Assembly: GCF_016808335.1 (NCBI RefSeq)
Contig: NC_053148.1
Span: 19,072,933-19,136,932 of the forward strand
Length of the DNA stretch: 64,000 nucleotides
Source of the DNA: Panicum virgatum
Taxonomy: Eukaryota; Streptophyta; Magnoliopsida; Poales; Poaceae
Reading direction: 5' to 3'
The notes beneath the pieces are model-generated. The model saw only the letters and a list, made by a program, of their open reading frames with translations, did no database searches and had not been told where the DNA came from. This document shows, piece by piece, positions 10,741 to 21,580 of this stretch (the first letter of the stretch is position 1; each line of letters starts with the position of its first letter). Both the position numbers and the translations under genes were made by a program.

Positions 10741-11396
10741 AGCGGGAAAATGAAGTTTTCCTTTGTAATAAGATAGAATTAGCGTACAGCCCAGAGCGGT
10801 GGGGGTCCGTCCTCGTAAACCCGGCCTCTGGCATCCATCGCACCATCGGCTAGCATTAACGCGCGGCCCAGAGCGGTAGAGGTCCGCCCTCATAAACCCG
10901 GCCTCTGGCATCCATCGCGCAAGCCATGTATATCAAGTTGCAAAGGAAAGATTTGCCCCCAGTTCTGTCTTTATGTCAAAATTTTATTTTGCATTTCGAT
11001 TCTCAAGTTTTTACCTTTCTAACCCCCGCACGGACTTCCACTCTTGTCACTACAGCTAAGATCTGTATTGAGTTGCCGGACTGCCGTACAGGTCTGGAGC
11101 CCCTTGCTACTGGGAGAGGGGTCTGGACCCCTAAGGACCTGCTCTGGAGAGGGGGTGCTTGTTTCCTGGGGTGGTCCGGAGTCCTGTGTAGCCGCTTAGC
11201 TGGTTCCGTACCCAAAGCCTACACGCTCCACCACCCTGTAACGAGTGCTCTAGTACCCGGAGCTGGGTAATTAGGGGCCCGGACCTCGTTCTAGCTCAAG
11301 GGTTGGCTTCCTAAGTCCTACACGGCAGGTCCGGCTCCATATCTCAAAGGATCAGGTACGACAGAATGGCCTCACCCACTGCTAGGGAGGGGTTTG
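10741..11396 (+). repeat. Element A 3' spacer, first part, with tandem repeats
   Basis: No gene is seen. A module of about 80 bp around 'cccagagcggt...cctctggcatccatcgc' occurs twice (about 10788-10850 and 10865-10918). A larger unit of about 266 bp begins near 11157 and has its next copy at about 14796 once the 3.4-kb solo LTR is removed. Long repeat-rich spacers between pol and the 3' LTR are characteristic of Tat elements. Confidence 0.65.
11392..11396. repeat. Target-site duplication GTTTG, left copy
   Basis: GTTTG precedes TGTAACACC and is repeated at 14765-14769. Confidence 0.92.
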
Positions 11397-14300
11397 TGTA
11401 ACACCCGGTTTATAAAAGGACATAAACCGAGGAATCATATACGTGCAAGGATCAGGTCACACGTATATACAATAGAATGAATAGTATATCACAGCACATA
11501 TCACATAAAAAGATATATTAAAACAAATACGAATGTTATTTATTACAATAATGACATAAGTCTGGTACAGAGTATGCGGAAGCGTAAAAACATATACGAG
11601 AAGCTCTCGGAAGCAGGGCGCCACAGGGACGTCGACTGGGAGACGAACGCCTAGAAGTCCTCGTAGTCCTGGTAGCGCTGAGCGAACTCTCTCGCGTCGG
11701 CAGGAACTGAGCAGCAGTAGAGTGTCCCAAGAGGAAAAAGAGTAGAGTAGGCAAGAGTGAGTACACAACTTGTACTCAACAAGTATAACACAAACTATGA
11801 GGCTCTAAGGTTGGCTGACTCAACTGCATTAGCTTTTAATCTTGGCAAAATATTATTAAAGCTAATTACTACAAGTGGATGAGTTACCATACCCCAGTTA
11901 CATAGTAATTAATCAGAATTAAATTATGAGACTACTGAGATCCAAACCAAACCAAGCCACCCGGGGAAACCTGCCTCGTCGAAGGAAGATAACCCCACTA
12001 ATCAAAAGGAGGATCTGGGCCGCTCATGACCGTGAGCACGGCTAGTATACCAGTTTTACACTCTGTAAAGGTTGCACATCTTTACCCACAAGTCGTGAGC
12101 TACGCTAGTTGTTCATCACACTTCCGTAGGTGAGATGACTAGCAAACTCACTACGAGGCCGTTACAAAGAATCTCGTTGGTAAGGTGTAACCGCGAGGGT
12201 TGGATCGGCGACGATGGAGCAGGTCTAGTGGGCATCAAGAATACCACAGACGAGGCCACTCAGTACGAGGGACATAGAAGCTTACCACCCTTGCCCCGCA
12301 GGTAAGTTACTCCAAACCAAAAAGACCTAATTATTACGCCAAGACCGTCCCATTCCAGTCTTGTGGTAGCGCTGTTGTCCCAGATTGTCGCTCTATGAAC
12401 CGGTCCTTATGGAGAGTGGCCAACCCAGTAGTAAGCACCATGCTGGCCCCCCTAAACCATGTTTCTAACAAAACATATTTTATAACGAGACGTGAGCCCC
12501 TCAAACGGGCCACTCCCAGAATTAAGTTGCATATACCATTAATCAAATTAATTAAAAAGGACCGAGTGTGTTATAGCGTGGCACCTAGCATAACTAACCA
12601 AAATGCAACCCAAGGGATATATATAAAGGATATAAAGTGGCTAGGAAAGTCCTTATAGGCATACAGTATTAAAATGCAGTATGAAATTGTAATTAAAGTG
12701 ATAGGTGGAGTTCATGTTATACTTGCCTTCCTCAAACTATTCCTGCTGCTCGAACTGCTCAGAAGATAGCTCCTGGTACTGGTACTGGGGCTCCTCAGAT
12801 GGATCAACGTCTACTCACGAACACATGGCCAAAAACAATACACAACATAAACATACATGCAAACAAAAGCTAACACTAAGAAACAGTACAACAATACATG
12901 AAAACAGAAAACAAAACTAAGCTAGAACTATTCTACGCGTTACAACGATCGCGTGGACATAAAAAACGCCTAAAACGGAGCTAAAACACAAAATCTAGGC
13001 CAAAAACAAGTTCCAGGGACCTATTTGTAAGAAAACTGGAGTTCCAGGGGGTTTCTGGGCAAAACCGAGGACTAAAACGTAATTAATCCTTAACTCTGGG
13101 GTCTAACTCGCAAAAACAGCAGCCCTGGATGGTGGGTTCTATTTTGGGAAAGCTCAGGGGGTCCGTGTAAAAATCTGGGCAGATCTGCAAATACTTTTAC
13201 ACTGCCATGGAGTGCGGGTTGATTATAGAAAAGCTGAGGGGCTCTTTAACAATTGTGCCAGGCCGAAGGGGTACGTGTGATCCTCGGCAGTCGGATCTAG
13301 ATCTGGCCGCTCGGATCAAATCAACTCATGTTCTAATCCTGGGCGTTGCTTCCAGATCGGGCGGCCAGGGGCAAAGGGCGCGCGGGGCGGCGGCGCTGTC
13401 GCCGGAGCAGTGGTTTCCGCGGTGGCGAGCTCGCCGGAGCTGGCGATGCGGGCGCTACGGGGGTCTAATTGGGATGCGGTTTGGTTGGGGAGCCTCCACA
13501 CGGCATGCGTAATGCACTGGCGGCAACAGGGAGGCGGTTCGGGGCTCCGGGCGTGACGCTCGTCGGAGATGGCGGCTCGTCGGCGCAGGGCTCACCAGGG
13601 TTTGACAAACTGGCAAAACCGGGGTCAAATCAAGCGGGTTTTGGGTTGGGCATGCCCAGCGTGCCATGGTGAACGTGCCTAGGCCCTCGGCAGGGCACGC
13701 TCGGGCTCGGACCGTGGGTGCAGCGGTGCAGGCGGCTAGGCTTGCCGGAGTGCGGCCTGCTGGGTCCACGGGATGGCCTACGGGCCCTGGAATCTAGCGC
13801 AAACTAATGAGGGAGGGTCTGGAGTGCTCACCATGGGTCAGGATCGAAGGAAGGGCCGGCGCAGTGTGGTCGTCGGTGAGTTCCGGGCAGTGGCGTTGGG
13901 CGGCGCTTGCGGTCCGGGCGGTGGCGTGCTCCTCCGTTCTCCGGATCCCCACTGGTCGACGCGAGGTGGCGCTGCGAAGTAGTAGAAGGGATCAGGGAAG
14001 CGTGAACAGCACCGGTGGCGAAGTAATTCGACGGCGGAGGAGCTTACCAGCAGCGGTTGCTCTGCTCTGGGCAGGGGCAAGGCGGCGGCTAGGGTTTGTG
14101 ACTGCGGGATGGGAGGAGGAGGGGAGGCACGGGGCTCCTATTTGTAGGGCGGCTGGGTGCCTTGGCATGAGCGCCCGAGATTGGAAAGCCGGCGAGATTG
14201 CAGCTGGGGATCTCAGCCGTGCTGGCGGGTCTGTTGCGCCGCGGAGGGGAAAAAGCTGCCATGCGGGCCCGGCTGGTCAGCGGCTGTGAGCATGGGCGCT

Positions 14301-14764
14301 GCACGGCGACTGCGGCTGGGCTGCGGCGCGCGGAGGGAAAGGGAAGGAGTGGGAGCGGGCTGGGCCGCCGGGGTGAAAGCAAACTGGGCCGCGGGGAGAG
14401 GGAAAAGAGAGCTGGGGCGCAGGGCTTGGGTTGGGTTGCCAAAGGGTTTGGGCTGGATTGGGAGGCAGGCTGGGCTGGTTTGCTCTTTTCCATTTCTGGT
14501 TTTTCCTTCTCCTTTCTTTTTCTCAAACTAACTCAAATCTAATTGAATTCAAATAAAATTTGAATTCAAATCCTAAAAACTCAACCAAAAATAAAACTAT
14601 GCTCCAGCATGAATGCACAAACAAGTTTAACTTAAATAAATTTTTAATTACTTGTGAAAATAAAATTAAATTAAATGCAAGGCTAAGCATATTAAATCCT
14701 AGAAAATTAAATAAAACCAATTAAATTTATTATTAAATACTGAAATTTAGATTAGCGTGTTACA
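11397..14764 (-). mobile_element. Solo LTR of the Tekay/Del-type family (3368 bp)
   Basis: The sequence starts TGTAACACCCGG and ends GTGTTACA, has a perfect 5-bp TSD (GTTTG), and has no internal region, so it is a solo LTR left by LTR-LTR recombination. It is homologous along its length to the LTRs of element C (18482-21544 and 26727-30135) but clearly more diverged than those are from each other. Orientation is taken from the C element. Open frames of 100-160 codons inside it (for example near 13807-14540) lie in GC-rich LTR sequence and I do not consider them genes. Confidence 0.92.
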
Positions 14765-14769
14765 GTTTG
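14765..14769. repeat. Target-site duplication GTTTG, right copy
   Basis: This is identical to 11392-11396 and marks the right edge of the solo LTR. Confidence 0.92.
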
Positions 14770-15560
14770 GAACGTCGGAGCCAGGTCCGGTAAAGTCGTG
14801 TTTGTTTCCTGGAGTAGTCCGGAGCCCTGTGTAGCGCCTTAGCCTGGTTCCGTACCCTAAGCCTACACACTCCACCACTCTATAACAAGCATTGAGCTGC
14901 CTGGACCTGCGTATCCGGAGCCTCAGACCTCGTACTAGCTTGGGGGCCGCTCCAGAGTAAGTCCCGTGGGCCTGCTACTAAGCTTTGACTTTGAGTGGTA
15001 TGCAGGTTAGGCCTTGGCTGGTGGAGCTAGCCTCAAACCATTGAGCCTACCTACCAGGGGGTCCCGGCATCCGCTTTAAGGCTTCATGCAGATCGAGGTC
15101 TAGTCTCAGTGGTAGACATATTCAAAACAACTGAGCCTGTCTCCCAGGGGGTCCGGAGCGTTCGCTTTGAGCCAGACACCAAGGATCGATTCTGCATGCA
15201 TCAAACAGCTAAGTTGCAGTATCATTACTACCATCCCAGCGAGTTTGATTTTCTTCTCTATAGTTTTTTCTGCTATACAGGGAATAAGTCGCTCGTTTGA
15301 CTTGCAATTTATGCTACACCTATGCCCAAGGACGCTTGCTCAACCTCATACGGGGGTCCAGAGTGTCTTCTTCGGCTCCGATGGCAGATAGGTTCTAACA
15401 ACTGAACCTATCTCCAGGGGGTCAGGGTGCCGGGGTGCTGCATACCGCAAACCAGAGCAACTGACAAACAACTAAGTTGAAATTTTCTTCTATTAAAATT
15501 TCAACAAGTACAAAATTTTTACATAACACAAAAAACAAAAGTTCGCCTACTGTGATGGTC
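14770..15560 (+). repeat. Element A 3' spacer, second part
   Basis: This is noncoding. It begins with the second copy of the 266-bp unit (compare 11157-11270 with 14796-14940) and then has shorter degenerate units built on 'gagcct...ccagggggtcc' at about 15046, 15133 and 15406. It ends just before the stop of the antisense ORF. Confidence 0.6.
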
Positions 15561-17149
15561 CAGCTCAGGAATCTGCAGGCTCCCGCTTGAAATAAGCAGC
15601 AACGAAGTCGACGACATCCCGCATGCTTTCCCGAGCGGAAGCCTCCGTCTCCGCCACTGGACCATCGACGACGGGGGCTAGTGAGATGGCTGGGTCGTGG
15701 CTCCGGAAGCAGGTCAAAATGTACTCCGCCACCATCCGGCACATCTCGCGGCCCTCGGCTTCAAGGTGGCCAGCAAGGATCGGCTCTAGGCGCCGGAGTC
15801 TATCGGAAGCAGAGTTCAGCACTTGGAGGGCGTCAGCAATTGAAGCTGGCGGCTCCGCCACTTGGATTGGACTCATTCCAAGTGGCACCAGAGCTGAGCT
15901 TGCTTCGCTCGCCTAGTCAATGTTTCACTGGGCCCCCATGCGCTGGTCCTCCTGCAGCTTCCGGACTACCTCCTAGACCGCCTCCTGCACCTGGGCATCC
16001 AGTGCCGCCTGATTCGCCTCCAGCTGGCGGGCCTTCTCCTGGAGCGAGGCCTCTTTCCGCGCCACTGACTCCTTCAGGGTCTTAAGACTCTCGCGTTGGT
16101 GCGCAAGGGCCTGCTCCATGCTGGTGGTAAGGGATTCCCGCCGGGCAAGGGACTTCCTCTCCCCCTCGAGCTCTATCTCGGCAACAGCCTGCTGGCTGGC
16201 GGTCTCCTGCAGCTCCTGGCGCCATTGATGCAGGGACTCGGAGAGTTTGTCGAGCTCCAGCTTGCGGACCTCGAGTCCCTGGCTGCGAGACTCGAACTCG
16301 GGTCGCTGGGCCGCGAGGCTGGCCTCCTCCTTGGCAATAGCCTCCTCCCGCAGCACCGGGGCTTTTTCCTGTCTCGACGCCACGAACTCCCGGTCGAACA
16401 CCTTCCGGAGCCCTTTCCTATAGGACTCAAGGTCGGCCTCAAGCTCGGACCAGGCGGCGGTGGCACGGGAGGCTTCGGCCTTCGTGCGCTCCTCCAGGCG
16501 GATATGCCAATCACCGAGGCGCTGACGCTGGCTCTTTAGAGCTGCCCACACCCGCCGGAATGCCCTCTTCGATTGTCTGCCGGACCCGGACCAGCACCTG
16601 GGGGAGGGGAACCCATCCTCCTCTGGGGGACCCTGCAAGAGCCGCCTACCAGAGACCACCTCCAGCTCTTCCTCTGCTGCAGGTTGGGAGCTAGTGGAGG
16701 GGATGTCCGGCACAGATGTCGGGACCTCGGGTACCGAGGCGCTCGCCGTTGCCGCGCCCGCTGCCGCTGTGCTCGCCGTCGCCAAGCCCGGTGTCGGCAC
16801 AACTTCCACCGTAGCCGGGGCCACGGGGGCCACCGCATCGGGCTTTGCTGCGCCTGGCACTGGCGCATCCGCCGCCGCCACGTTGGGCACCATCGGGTTA
16901 GCAGAGGTCGCCGCACCCGAGCCCCCCACATCTGCCGTCGCTTCCGCCGTTGCCGCCGAGGCACCGGTCGCCTGGACCCCCGCTGACGAGCCAGCGGCGG
17001 TGGAAGAGCTGTCTGGGCGAAAGGCCCTAGCAAACAAAGAGAAGAAGCCCTTCAGCAAAAAGCGAAGCACCGGGAATAAGGGGAGTGAACGGAAGAACAC
17101 TTACCCCGAAGCGCCGGGTCTCCAGCGTCCACGGAGGCTGGGCGACTTC

Positions 17150-17460
17150 TGCTGCCATGGCGGCGGTGCAGACGCACCTCGTGGCTGCTGCTGCTGCCCT
17201 AGTGGTGGCGGTGGTGGTGGAGGGTGCTGCTGTTGCTGCTCCCGAGGCGGCGGCAGAGGCGCACCTCGTGGCTACTGCTGCTGCCCTGGTGGTGGCGGTG
17301 GTGGTGGAGGCTGCTGCTGCTCCCGAGGCGGCAGCAGAGGCGCACCTCGTGGCTGCTGCTGCTGCCCTGGTGGTGGCGGCGGTGGTGGAGGCTGCTGCTG
17401 CTCCTGAGGCGGCGGCAGAGGCGCACCTCATGGCTGCTGCTGCTACTGTTACTACCGGGG
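17150..17460 (-). repeat. Coding minisatellite in element A antisense ORF
   Basis: Three to four copies of a GC-rich unit of about 75-78 bp (gaggcgcacctcgtggct, then CTG and GGT triplet runs) lie in tandem. On the minus strand they encode Ala/Thr-rich repeats with ATRCASAA. The unit length is near a multiple of three, so expansion kept the frame mostly open. Confidence 0.75.
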
Positions 17461-18476
17461 AGAGGCACCTCCCGCCGGTGGTGGTGGCGGCGCGACTACT
17501 CCAGGGGTCTCGCGAGAGCCGGGGGCCGGGAGCTACCCTGGCCCGCGTCGTCAGCGGTCCTCTGATGCTTTTGCGGTGGGCTCTATAACTGGGGTCCCGT
17601 CGCTGCGGTGCAACCTGCGTCCAGCGATGCGCTGGAGCTGCTCTGGGCCTGGCTGGGACCGCTCGCGGCGGAGCTACCAGCCACAGCCTGCTTGCCCTTG
17701 GCAGAAGGGCCAGACCCCGCGGCACTCGGCACGGCCTATTCCCCGAACGCACTAGGGATCTGGATCCTACGGTCTGGGTCGCCTCCAGTTTGACGCGCTA
17801 CTAGCCCACCGTCGTCGAGGGTCGGTAGAGTGGCCAGCACCGCAGTCCTCAGGCGTGAGTCCTCGCAGAGAGGAATGACACCCTGAGGAAGGATCAGGTG
17901 CTCCGGGAGGAAGATCTCCCCCGTCACTGCCCGCACCAGGACCTCCAGGGCTTTCTGGGTCAGATAGCTGTCCTCCCCGCGGTGGGTCCTGTTGCAGTCT
18001 TGGGGCCCGGTGAAGTTCCAGGCAGGACGCAGCCTCTGCTTCAGAGGGGCGATCCGGCGCTTCAGGAAGTCCCCGAGCACGTGCAGCGAGGTGAGGCCGC
18101 TCTCCGCTAGCGCCCTGATCTTGCCCAGCACGGGGTCTAACTCCGACGGCAGGGACGGCTTGGCCCTCCAGGACTGGCAGTCGGAGGCGGGTCCCCCGAT
18201 CGGCATGACGAGGCGCTCATTGGCTTCGGTGGTGGCGATTACCCACTCCTTGCTCCAATCCTCCCACTTCCCGCTAGTAAGCCCGGGGATGTAGGGCGTC
18301 CGCAAATCGCTCGTCGTCTGGAAGTAGTACGCCCCCACTTCATCCTTGCCCTTCCCAGACTTCACCAGGACGAAGAAGTGGCGGAAGAGAATAATCCAGG
18401 GCCGCACCGCCACGAACATCTCGCATAAGTGGACGAAGATTGACGTCAGGAGGATGGAGTGGGGAGTGAGATGCTG

Positions 18477-18481
18477 GAGCT
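18477..18481. repeat. Target-site duplication GAGCT, left copy
   Basis: GAGCT precedes TGTAACACC of element C and recurs at 30136-30140. The antisense ORF of element A reads through the restored site (GLQLQHLTP). Confidence 0.93.
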
Positions 18482-21400
18482 TGTAACACCCGGTTTATAA
18501 AAAGACATAAACCAAGCAATCATATACGTGCCAGGATCAAGTCACACGTATATACAACAGAATGAACAATATATCACAGCACATATCACGTAAAAAGATA
18601 TAATAAAGTGAATACGAATGTTATTTATTACATAAATGACAAAAATGTCTGATATAGCGGAAGCGAAGTACAAATACGATAAAAACTCTACGAAGCTGAG
18701 CAGGGCGCCACAGGGACGTCGACTGGGAGACGAACGCCTAGAAATCCTCGTAGTCCTGGTAGCGCTGAGCGAACTCCCTCGTGTCAGCAGGAACTGAGCA
18801 GCAGTAGCGTAGCCAAGAGGAAAAAGTAGAGAAGAGGCAAGAGTGAGTACACAACTTGTACTCAACAAGTATAACACAAACTATAAGGCTCTAAGGTTGG
18901 CGGACTGACTGCATTAGCTTTTAAGTGTTGGCAAAATGTTATTAAAGCTATTTACTACGAGTTGATGAATTACCATAAACCTAGTTACATAGTAATTAAT
19001 CAAGATTAAACATGTTACTACTGAGAACCAAACCGAAACCAAGCCACCCGGGGAAACCTGCCTCGTCAAAGGAAGATAACCCCACTAATCAAAAGGAGGA
19101 TCTGGGCCGCTCATGACCGTGAGGACGGCTAGTATACCAGTTTTACACTCTGCAGAGGTTGCACATCTTTACCCACAAGTCGTGATCTACGCCAGTTGTT
19201 CATCACACTTCCTTAGGTGAGATGACTAGCAAACTCACTACGAGGCCGTTACAAAGGACACGTTGGTAAGGTGTAACCGCTAAGGATTCAGTCAATGCAA
19301 CGATGGGGCCCACCTCGAGGGGGTACAAGACAACACAGACTAGCCTCGTAGCGTAGGGACCATTGAAGCTCGACTCCCCTCTTGCCCCGCAGGTAAGTTA
19401 CTCCCGAACCAAAATGACCTAATTAGTAAGCCAAGACCATCTCATTCCAGTCTTGTGGTAGCGCTGTTGTCCCAGGTTGTCGCTCTATGAACCGGTCCTT
19501 ATGGAGAGTGGCCAACCCAGCAGTAAGCACCGTGCTGGCCCCCTAAACCATGTTTCTAGCAAAAACCAATTTTAACGAGACGTGAGCCACTCAAGCCACA
19601 CAGAGGGCCACTCTTAGAATTAAGTTGCATATACCATTAATCAAATTAATTAAAAAGGACCATTATGTGTTATAGCGCGGCACCTAGCACAACTAACCAA
19701 AATGCAACCCAAAGGATATATAAAGGATATAAATTGGCTAGGAAATCCTTATAGGCATACAATATTAAATGCAGTATGAAAATGTATTTAAAAGTGATAG
19801 GTTGTTCATGTTATACTTGCCTTCCTCGTACTGCTCCTGCTGCTGCTCAAACTGGTCGGAAGATGGCTGCTCCGGGTACTGGTACTGGGGCTCCTCCGGT
19901 AGCTCAACGTCTACTCATGATCACATGGCCAAAAACAATGCACAACAATAAGCATACAAGCAAACAATAGCAAAAGCTAAGAAATAGTACATCAATACAT
20001 AAAAACAGCACACTAACGGATCAGCACATCAGTACGACCGAACCGGTATCCACGCACGTGGGCCGCTGGATCTGGATCTAACGGTTTAGATCTAAGGGGT
20101 AAGTTAGTCTAATCTCAGCCGCGCGTCTCGGATCGGACGGCTGAGGTCGAACGCGACCGACGGCGGCGGCGGTACTCGCCGGGATTCCTCTCCCGCGGCG
20201 GGGGATCGCCGGCGTAAGCCAAATCCGGTGTTCCCGGGCTCTAATTGGCACGCGGTCTGGTCCAGGATGGACTACGCGCCATGCGTAGTCCACCTGGGGG
20301 GTTAACGGGGTTCGGGGAGACTCTGCTGGAGATCGCCACGGCGTGGGGCGGACTGCGCGGCGGCGCATCACCGGCGCAGGGCGGTTCGGGGTCTCCCGGG
20401 GCTACAACTACCAGAATCTAGCACCAAAAGAAGCGGGGTGATGTGCAGGTCCTCACCGCGGGTTTGAAGGGGAAAATGCTGCAGGGTAGGTCGGCCGGCG
20501 GTGAGGTCTGGCGGCGGTCCGCGACGGCGCTTGAGGGAGAGGTTGTTGTAGGGGCCCTCCGGGCTTCTGGGTGTCGTGGGTCGAGGCGTGGGGCTCCTGT
20601 GATGGACTCAGGAGGGTCAGGATGGCCAGAGGTACACCGGCGGTGAGAAATCACCACGGCGGACGGGGCTCACCTGAGGCGGGTCCGGGTGGAATTCTGG
20701 CGCGTGCAGGGTCCGATGTCGGGGATGGCGGCCTCGGGGAGGTCCCTGGTGCACAGGCGAGGTTTCCGCGGCGACTCGGGCTGGCTGTGGGGCGGCGCAG
20801 GGGTTCTGCGCGGCGAGGCTGAGCGAGCGCGGCGGAGTTAGGGTTTGGGCGGCGCGTGGGATAAATGGGATGCAGGAGGTCACAGGGTGGTTTAAAGGGG
20901 GAGGCGCCGGAGATACCGGCGTAGTTAGGGAAGGCAATCCCCGGCGAGGATTGCGGGATGACGCGGAGCGGCCGTTGCGCGAGCGGGGGGCGCGGGGAAG
21001 GGGATGACTGGAGGGGCCCACGGGTCAGCGGTGGGGGGCGCGCGAGCGGGTTGAGAGGAGGCACGCGCGGAGAGCGGGCGGGGTGCGCTGGGCCATGTAG
21101 CATGAGTGGAGCGGGGGTGTGTGGGCCGGCTCGGCTGCTGCGGTGGGAGGAGTGGGCCATGTGCTGGGCTGGCCGAGGAGGAAGGAACTGGGCCGGCCGG
21201 GTAGAGGGAGAAGAGGGTCGCGAGCTGGGCCAAGGGAATTGGGTTGGGCTTGGTTTTGGTTTTCTGGATTTGGGTTTTCTATTCTTTTTCTATTCTATTT
21301 CTAAAACTAACACTCAAATTCTAATTGAATTCAAATTCCAGTTTGAATTCAAACCTAGCACTCAAACAAAAGGAACAATGCACCAGCATGAATGCAACAA

Positions 21401-21544
21401 CAAATTTTTAAACTTAGACAAATTTTAATTACTTGTGAAACAAAATTAAATTAAATGCAAGGCTAAACATAATAAACCTTAGAAAATTAAATAAAGCCAA
21501 TTAAATTTATTATTAAATACTGAAATTTATATTAGGGTGTTACA
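18482..21544 (-). repeat. 3' LTR of element C (3063 bp)
   Basis: The LTR runs from TGTAACACCCGG to GTGTTACA. It lacks an internal segment of about 345 bp that is present in the other LTR at about 28258-28605 and in the solo LTR at about 12920-13260, so it carries a deletion at about 20020-20035. Long GC-rich open frames at 20571-21428 are LTR sequence, not genes. Confidence 0.93.
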
Positions 21545-21562
21545 GACCTTACCCCCTTAAAG
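21545..21562 (-). promoter_or_regulatory. Polypurine tract of element C
   Basis: On the minus strand TTTAAGGGGGTAAGGTC directly abuts the 3' LTR. This is the expected place for the plus-strand primer. Confidence 0.75.
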
Positions 21563-21580
21563 AAATCTCGTCCCCGAGAT

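Larger units (their letters stand above)
15565..18481 (-). pseudogene. Element A antisense ORF, 3' part (coiled-coil and PF04195-like region)
   Basis: On the strand opposite to A's pol, exon-like blocks run from 18481 leftwards: a block with HLTPHSILLTSIFVHLCEMF and FRHFFVLV (like the putative gypsy-type transposon family PF04195), stopped at 17736; a repeat-rich Ala/Thr block (about 17150-17460); a long charged coiled coil (15973-17100, with LREEAIAKEEASL and QARQLEANQ-like heptads); and a final block ending at 15565. TAG stops at 17736 and 15973 fall where Gln fits. It continues from the N-terminal block at 30136-30369 across the C insertion. Its function is unknown. Confidence 0.72.

Noticed and set aside
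15565..18481. Antisense ORF as a DNA transposase
   Set aside because: The family label PF04195 mentions a transposon, but no DDE/D catalytic pattern is visible and it lies inside an LTR element.
20571..21428. Long GC-rich open frames on both strands in the LTRs of element C (also 29144-30019 and 13807-14540)
   Set aside because: They recur in all three LTR copies, overlap on both strands, show no domains, and lie in LTR sequence; high GC alone keeps frames open.
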